A stretch of DNA of 11,154 nt from Paludibacteraceae bacterium (GTDB lineage: Bacteria; Bacteroidota; Bacteroidia; Bacteroidales; Paludibacteraceae): NCBI GenBank assembly GCA_947445425.1, contig CANFFA010000043.1:1-11154 (forward strand), read 5' to 3'. The notes beneath the pieces are model-generated. The model did not search any database, had not been told where the DNA came from, and was given only the letters and a program-made list of their open reading frames with translations. Made by a program: the position numbers and the translations under genes. The stretch's first letter is position 1, and the number at the start of each line of letters is the position of its first letter. Shown here piece by piece: positions 7,059 through 11,154 of this stretch.

Positions 7059-8096
7059 TTAGCTTCTTCTCCATTCTGCATTTTTTACCCAATCCACTAC
7101 AAACTTTACGTTTTCGACTGAATTGTCTGGTGATAAACCATGGCCGGTATTGAAAATCCAGTTGTGGTTTTTAGAACCAAAGTCTAAGAATTTCTCTAAT
7201 TCTTTTTCTAGTATTTCTTGGTCGTCAATTGCTAGAATACGTGGATCAAAATTGCCTTGTAGTCCCATCTTTGGGTCACACATTGTTCTTACATCAGTAA
7301 GAGAATATTGCCAATCTATTCCTGCATAGTCTGCAATTTCATGGTTGATGTAGGAAATTCCTGCCCCTATTCCTTTTGGGAAAAAGATGACAGGAGTATT
7401 TGTTTTTCTTACTGCTGCCGTAATTCTTTTTACATAAGGAAGAATTCTTTCTACGTACACTTCGGTAGGAATAAGTCCTGCATGCGATTCGAATAACTGA
7501 AACACATCTATGCCGTGTTTTGTTTGCGTAGTAGCATATTCTATCGATAATTCTGTGATTTTCTCAAGAATCTCTGTTGCAACTTTCGGATGGTTGTACA
7601 GTAATTTAATTGCATTGGAAAAGCTGTGGTTTACACTGTTGCCTTCCACCATATAGCAGAATGTTGTAAAAGGAGCCCCACAAAAGCCTATCAATGCAGT
7701 TTCTGCTGGCTTATCTCTTTTGATAATGTCTAGGGCTTTGTAAACATGTTCCAATTTAGAGCTGTCTGCTACCAATGAGGAAACTTGGTTTTTAATTTCT
7801 CTCAATGGATTATCAAAAATCGGCCCTTTTTCTGTGAATTTCAGATTCATTCCCAACGCCTCAGGGATAATTAGGATGTCGGAGAAAAGGATAGCTGCAT
7901 CTACTCCCAAGTCATGTACCGGTAATAGGGTTACTTCTGCTGCTAACTCGGGTGTTTCCATCAGCTCTTTAAAGCTATGTTTCTCGCGTAATTTTAGGTA
8001 AGAAGGGAGTACCCTTCCAGCTTGACGCATGAACCAAACGGGTGGACGTTCTCTTTTTATCCCTTGTAGGGTATCTATGAAGATTGAATTTGACAT
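7059..8096 (-). CDS. hemE: Uroporphyrinogen decarboxylase
   Basis: It removes four acetate carboxyls from uroporphyrinogen III to give coproporphyrinogen III in the cytoplasm. No cofactor is required. The 345-residue length is normal. RPPVWFMRQAGRVLPSY (17-33) is the family signature and contains the substrate-binding arginines Arg24 and Arg28. Asp73 in AILFSDILIIPEALG is the conserved active-site aspartate. GFCGAPFTTFCYMVEG holds the conserved active-site Tyr148. NTGHGLSPDN near the C-terminus matches the family's terminal motif. The ATG at 8096 is preceded by the A-rich CAAACA. The gene lies between hemL (76-bp gap) and hemN (73-bp gap). Confidence 0.96.
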   Translation of the reverse strand: MSNSIFIDTLQGIKRERPPVWFMRQAGRVLPSYLKLREKHSFKELMETPELAAEVTLLPVHDLGVDAAILFSDILIIPEALGMNLKFTEKGPIFDNPLREIKNQVSSLVADSSKLEHVYKALDIIKRDKPAETALIGFCGAPFTTFCYMVEGNSVNHSFSNAIKLLYNHPKVATEILEKITELSIEYATTQTKHGIDVFQLFESHAGLIPTEVYVERILPYVKRITAAVRKTNTPVIFFPKGIGAGISYINHEIADYAGIDWQYSLTDVRTMCDPKMGLQGNFDPRILAIDDQEILEKELEKFLDFGSKNHNWIFNTGHGLSPDNSVENVKFVVDWVKNAEWRRS

Positions 8097-8104
8097 TGTT
8101 TGAG

Positions 8105-8138
8105 TAATTAATAATTAATAATTCACAATTAATAATTG
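8105..8138. repeat. AT-rich tandem and palindromic repeat, hemL-hemE gap
   Basis: TAATTAATAATTAATAATTC is followed by the 13-bp dyad CAATTAATAATTG (8126-8138), with arms CAATTA and TAATTG around one A. Its first 11 bases match the repeats in the hemE-hemN and hemB-hemD gaps. It lies just upstream of hemE. Confidence 0.55.
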
Positions 8139-8149
8139 GCGTATAGAGT

Positions 8150-8167
8150 GTTGTTGTAAGTAGCTAC
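8150..8167 (-). promoter_or_regulatory. Small dyad just downstream of hemL
   Basis: TTGTA and TACAA arms enclose AGTAGC, overlapping the 8-bp palindrome GTAGCTAC. It lies within about 20 bases of the hemL stop. No T-run follows on the minus strand, so at most it is a weak pause or mRNA-stabilising hairpin. Confidence 0.25.
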
Positions 8168-8172
8168 AAGTT

Positions 8173-9462
8173 TTAGACTTTCATCATCGACTCCAAACTC
8201 GCTGCGATTGTCCTTTCAATATCCTCATCACTGTGGGCATTTGAAATAAAGGCTGCTTCGAATTGAGAGGGTGCCAGGTAAATGCCAGCTTCGAGTGCCA
8301 ATCTGAAGTATTTACCGTATTGATCTTTATCAGAGGTCATTACCTCTTCAAATGATTCTACTTTTTCATTTTTTGTAAAGAATAGAGTCAGCAATGATCC
8401 CACTCGGTTGATGACTCCTTTGGTGTTTGATTTGATAAGATTTTCCTTTAATCCAGCTTCTAATTTTGCAGCTTTGCGTTCAAGTTCAGTATAAATGCTT
8501 GGATTGTTTTTTAAGGTTTTAAGCATAGCAAGACCTGCTGCCATGGCCAATGGATTACCTGAAAGTGTACCTGCTTGATAGATAGGTCCTGCAGGTGCCA
8601 ATTGTTCCATAATATCTTTTTTTCCGCCATAAGCACCCACGGGTAGACCGCCACCGATGATCTTACCCAGTGTGGTAAGGTCAGGCATGACGTTGTAGTA
8701 TTGTTGTGCACCACCCGGTGATAAACGGAAACCGGTGATCACCTCGTCAAAAATTAACAGGGCACCGCTGTCTTGGGTAATCTTGCGCAAACCTTCGAGG
8801 AAGCCTTTTTGCGGAAGCACTACGCCCATATTTGCGGCTACAGGTTCTACGATAATGGCTGCAATTTGATTGCCAAATTCACTGAATATTTTTTCAACAG
8901 ATTCTAAATCATTGTAATTGGCTGTCAGTGTATCATTTGCTACACTGAGTGGAACCCCAGGACTGTCAGGTAGTGCCAATGAAATGGCACCAGAACCTGC
9001 TTTGATCAAAAAGCTATCACCATGACCATGATAGCAACCTGCAAACTTTAGTATTTTACTTTTACCGGTTACGCCTCTTGCCAAACGGATGGCACTCATG
9101 GTAGCCTCGGTTCCTGAATTGACCATGCGTACCATTTCGATGGAAGGTACCATGCTCACAATCATTTCAGCCATTTGAGTTTCCAACAAGGTCGGAGCTC
9201 CATAGCTAGTTCCCAATTCAGCAGTTTTTTGAATCGCTTCTACAATGGGTGGGTAGGCATGTCCTAAAATTAAAGGACCCCAAGAACTGATGAAGTCAAT
9301 GTATTCATTTCCATCTATATCGGTGATTTTAGAACCTTTTCCTTTAGCAATCAAAATCGGATCACCTCCTACACTTTTGAAGGCACGAACAGGTGAATTT
9401 ACACCGCCAGGAATGATTTCACAGGCTTTTTTGAAAGCTAATTTGCTTTTTTGGGTTGTCAT
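8173..9462 (-). CDS. hemL: Glutamate-1-semialdehyde 2,1-aminomutase
   Basis: This PLP enzyme converts glutamate-1-semialdehyde to 5-aminolevulinate, so the organism uses the C5 (glutamyl-tRNA) route. [12 protein letters not shown] (17-28) and [15 protein letters not shown] (115-129) are family signatures. FDEVITGFR (238-246) holds the PLP-contacting Asp239, and Lys267 in [17 protein letters not shown] is the Schiff-base lysine (E. coli Lys265). The 429-residue length is normal. HemL depends on glutamyl-tRNA reductase (HemA), which is not in the window. The ATG at 9462 is preceded by the A-rich ATTCAAAG. The gene lies 43 bp after hemB and 76 bp before hemE. Confidence 0.96.
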   Translation of the reverse strand: MTTQKSKLAFKKACEIIPGGVNSPVRAFKSVGGDPILIAKGKGSKITDIDGNEYIDFISSWGPLILGHAYPPIVEAIQKTAELGTSYGAPTLLETQMAEMIVSMVPSIEMVRMVNSGTEATMSAIRLARGVTGKSKILKFAGCYHGHGDSFLIKAGSGAISLALPDSPGVPLSVANDTLTANYNDLESVEKIFSEFGNQIAAIIVEPVAANMGVVLPQKGFLEGLRKITQDSGALLIFDEVITGFRLSPGGAQQYYNVMPDLTTLGKIIGGGLPVGAYGGKKDIMEQLAPAGPIYQAGTLSGNPLAMAAGLAMLKTLKNNPSIYTELERKAAKLEAGLKENLIKSNTKGVINRVGSLLTLFFTKNEKVESFEEVMTSDKDQYGKYFRLALEAGIYLAPSQFEAAFISNAHSDEDIERTIAASLESMMKV

Positions 9463-9470
9463 CTTTGAAT

Positions 9471-9495
9471 TTACTATTTATTCAGTTACTATTTA
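9471..9495. repeat. Two-copy direct repeat, hemB-hemL gap
   Basis: TTACTATTTA occurs at 9471-9480 and 9486-9495, giving a 15-bp period directly upstream of hemL. This is the only visible hem intergenic gap without the CAATTAATAAT motif. Confidence 0.45.
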
Positions 9496-9505
9496 CTAAA
9501 AATGC

Positions 9506-10483
9506 TCATCTGTTCAGAACCTTTGCGACTTGTTTTGCAAAATAAGTAATAATAATATCTGCTCCAGCTCTTTTCATAGAGATCATCATCTCCATCATGA
9601 TTCGCTCTTCATCTATCCATCCGTTGGCAGCAGCTGCTTTCACCATAGAGAATTCACCACTTACGCTATAGGCAGCAATGGGGATGTTGAAAGAGTCTTT
9701 GGTTCTACGAATAATATCAAGGTAGCTCAAAGCCGGTTTTATCATCACGATGTCAGCACCCTCTTCAATATCCAAGGCGATTTCGCGCATCGCTTCATCT
9801 GAGTTTGCTGGATTCATTTGATAACTGCGTCTATCACCAAATTGTGGAGTTGATTCTGCAGCCTCTCTAAAGGGGCCGTAAAAACCGGAAGCATACTTCG
9901 CTGAATAAGCCATGATAGGGGTTTGGCCGAAGCCATTCAAATCCAATATCTCGCGTATCTTTTGAACCCGACCATCCATCATATCGCTGGGGGCAATGAT
10001 GTCAGCACCAGAATGTGCCAATGATAAGGCTTGGTTGGCAAGGGTAACGAGTGTTAAATCATTGTCCACATCTCCGTCTACGATGGTACCACAATGTCCG
10101 TGGGTAGTGTATTCGCAGTTGCAAACATCAGCTACTGTTAAAAGAGTATCACCAAATCGTTCTTTGATGGCACGTATTGCTTGTTGCACTATTCCATTGT
10201 GACCACAAGCTACATGGCCGTGTTCGTCTTTGCTTTCTGGAATTCCAAATAGCAAGACAGATTTTATTCCTACTTCCAATAATTGTGCGCACTCCTCTAA
10301 TAACAAATCAACAGATAATTGTGAATTTCCAGGCATGGAAGAGATGGGCTTGTTAATTTGAGTGCCCGGACAAACAAATAGTGGCATGATTAAATCTTCA
10401 GCACGAAGAGAGGTTTCGGAAACCATATTTCTAAGGATAGGATTCTTTCTGAGACGGCGTAGGCGGGTAATTGGAAAGGACAT
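9506..10483 (-). CDS. hemB: Porphobilinogen synthase (5-aminolevulinate dehydratase), zinc type
   Basis: It condenses two 5-aminolevulinate molecules into porphobilinogen. The 325 residues align well with the bacterial family. The active-site zinc ligands Cys121, Cys123 and Cys131 sit in DVCNCEYTTHGHCG, so this is the zinc-dependent class rather than the Asp-rich magnesium class. Lys196 in AYSAKYASGFYGPF and Lys249 in VMIKPALSYLD are the Schiff-base lysines that hold the two substrates. GDRRSYQMNPAN (216-227) is another conserved segment. The ATG at 10483 is preceded by the A-rich AATTAAAAAG. The gene follows hemD after 64 bp and precedes hemL by 43 bp. Confidence 0.96.
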   Translation of the reverse strand: MSFPITRLRRLRKNPILRNMVSETSLRAEDLIMPLFVCPGTQINKPISSMPGNSQLSVDLLLEECAQLLEVGIKSVLLFGIPESKDEHGHVACGHNGIVQQAIRAIKERFGDTLLTVADVCNCEYTTHGHCGTIVDGDVDNDLTLVTLANQALSLAHSGADIIAPSDMMDGRVQKIREILDLNGFGQTPIMAYSAKYASGFYGPFREAAESTPQFGDRRSYQMNPANSDEAMREIALDIEEGADIVMIKPALSYLDIIRRTKDSFNIPIAAYSVSGEFSMVKAAAANGWIDEERIMMEMMISMKRAGADIIITYFAKQVAKVLNR

Positions 10484-10497
10484 CTTTTTAATTAATA

Positions 10498-10520
10498 TTT
10501 AATAATTAACAATTAATAAT
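10498..10520. repeat. AT-rich junction repeat, hemD-hemB gap
   Basis: AATAATTAAC followed by AATTAATAAT just upstream of hemB contains both words shared with the hemE-hemN gap (AATAATTAAC and CAATTAATAAT) and the 11-mer shared with the hemL-hemE gap. Confidence 0.5.
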
Positions 10521-10547
10521 GAATAGACTTGTTATTTACTCGAATTG

Positions 10548-11154
10548 CTAAGTAGTAATTTGCTTATTATCAAAGTATTGTTCTAGTTCCTGAGCAAAAG
10601 TTCCTCCATTTGATCTAGAGGATACGAATATTGGAATGTAGTTGAATTTCAACATCTCTTTTTGAGTAGTAGTGCCAATGCAAGCTGCTCTAAAATCAGA
10701 TTTTATCTCTTCTTTTTCCATGATGCGATTAAAGTTTTGAACACCAGAGGCACTGGTGAAAAGGATCATGTCATAGGTGTTTTGTCTGATTTTTTCAATG
10801 ATCTCTTCAGCGTAAGCTGAAGGTTGTATTGTTCTGTATACATTTAGACGAGTCGGAATGGCCAAATTTAATAGACCTTTTTCCAAAGTGTTGTCTGCCA
10901 ATTCTGCTAAAGAAAGCAATATCATTTCATTGGGTTGCACTTTGGTAAGTAGTTGATCCAATAGGTCTTGTGAAGTATTTCCAGATGAAATTAAAAAGGG
11001 AACAATGTTATTTTTTATGAGTTCTTTGGCAGTAATTTTACCAACTACGGCAATTTTTATATCAGAAAGTGAATCTATACTTAATCCCAATTGATGGAGT
11101 AATTTTAAGAAGTATATCACTCCGTTTTTACTTGTGAAAACCAACCATTGAAAG
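10548..11154 (-). CDS. hemD: Uroporphyrinogen-III synthase, partial (N-terminus outside window)
   Basis: It cyclises hydroxymethylbilane, inverting ring D, to uroporphyrinogen III. The frame stays open to the right edge and reads FQWLVFTSKNGVIYFLK, matching the usual 'WlvFTSxngV' segment after the first strands of the protein. The TTG at 11142-11144 is therefore internal and is not the start. About 200 residues are visible, and the family's usual length of about 250 suggests some 50 are missing. The second lobe has ILFTSASGVQNF and CIGTTTQKEM, the typical 'FTSxSGVxxF' and 'IGxTT' motifs. HemD sequences diverge quickly, but these motifs and the hem neighbours support the call. hemA and hemC commonly precede hemD and may lie beyond the edge. 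Confidence 0.9.
   Translation of the reverse strand, partial: FQWLVFTSKNGVIYFLKLLHQLGLSIDSLSDIKIAVVGKITAKELIKNNIVPFLISSGNTSQDLLDQLLTKVQPNEMILLSLAELADNTLEKGLLNLAIPTRLNVYRTIQPSAYAEEIIEKIRQNTYDMILFTSASGVQNFNRIMEKEEIKSDFRAACIGTTTQKEMLKFNYIPIFVSSRSNGGTFAQELEQYFDNKQITT

Noticed and set aside
3953..10202. Open frames of 62-90 codons on the plus strand opposite hemG, hemH, hemN, hemE, hemL and hemB, and one in another minus-strand frame inside hemL.
   Set aside because: They are shadows of strongly conserved genes, with no recognisable domains and no promoter or start context of their own.
10548..11144. hemD beginning at the TTG at 11142-11144.
   Set aside because: Codons upstream to the window edge continue the conserved segment (FQW before LVFTSKNGV), so the gene is truncated by the window and does not start there.
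1..11154. A previously undescribed defence, CRISPR or RNA-guided system.
   Set aside because: All long frames are accounted for by transposases, a T9SS cargo protein and heme enzymes. No regularly spaced repeats or structured non-coding region large enough for such a system is present.

Overview
The window comes from a member of the Bacteroidota. The evidence is a secreted protein with a C-terminal type IX secretion sorting domain, a TAnnTTTG-type (Bacteroidota sigma) promoter in front of a transposase, AT-rich intergenic gaps, and A-rich start contexts in place of clear Shine-Dalgarno sites. A HemN-dependent heme pathway would suit an anaerobic or facultative lineage. I cannot name the genus.

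Layout. (1) Positions 1-149 hold the tail of an ISL3-family insertion sequence: the C-terminal 47 codons of its transposase and a probable right end. (2) Positions 150-229 are leftover intergenic DNA. (3) Positions 230-1576 are a complete IS4-family element. It has 15-bp perfect terminal inverted repeats, a 9-bp target duplication, an intact DDE/YREK transposase on the minus strand and a recognisable transposase promoter. (4) Positions 1601-3226 (+) encode a secreted or surface protein of unknown function with a T9SS tail. Its ATG lies 15 bp beyond the target duplication, so the IS4 element sits in its promoter region. (5) Positions 3245-3282 hold a strong intrinsic terminator in the convergent gap. 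(6) From 3310 to the right edge runs a heme biosynthesis gene cluster on the minus strand. In transcription order it is hemD (5' end cut by the window edge), hemB, hemL, hemE, hemN, hemH, hemG.

How the heme genes work together. HemL makes 5-aminolevulinate from glutamate-1-semialdehyde. HemB condenses two of these into porphobilinogen. HemD closes the tetrapyrrole ring to uroporphyrinogen III, and HemE decarboxylates it to coproporphyrinogen III. HemN, an oxygen-independent radical-SAM enzyme, makes protoporphyrinogen IX. The HemY-type oxidase (hemG) makes protoporphyrin IX, and HemH inserts iron. Glutamyl-tRNA reductase (hemA) and porphobilinogen deaminase (hemC) are absent here and probably lie upstream of hemD, beyond the right edge. 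The late genes hemN-hemH-hemG are joined by two 4-bp ATGA overlaps. The earlier genes are separated by 43-76 bp AT-rich gaps, three of which share a short repeat.

I found no CRISPR array, tRNA, rRNA, phage or defence genes. Most of the window is a conventional biosynthetic cluster. The most unusual parts are the two neighbouring insertion sequences, the IS4 element in front of the T9SS-cargo gene, and the repeats in the hem gaps. I see no convincing undescribed system.
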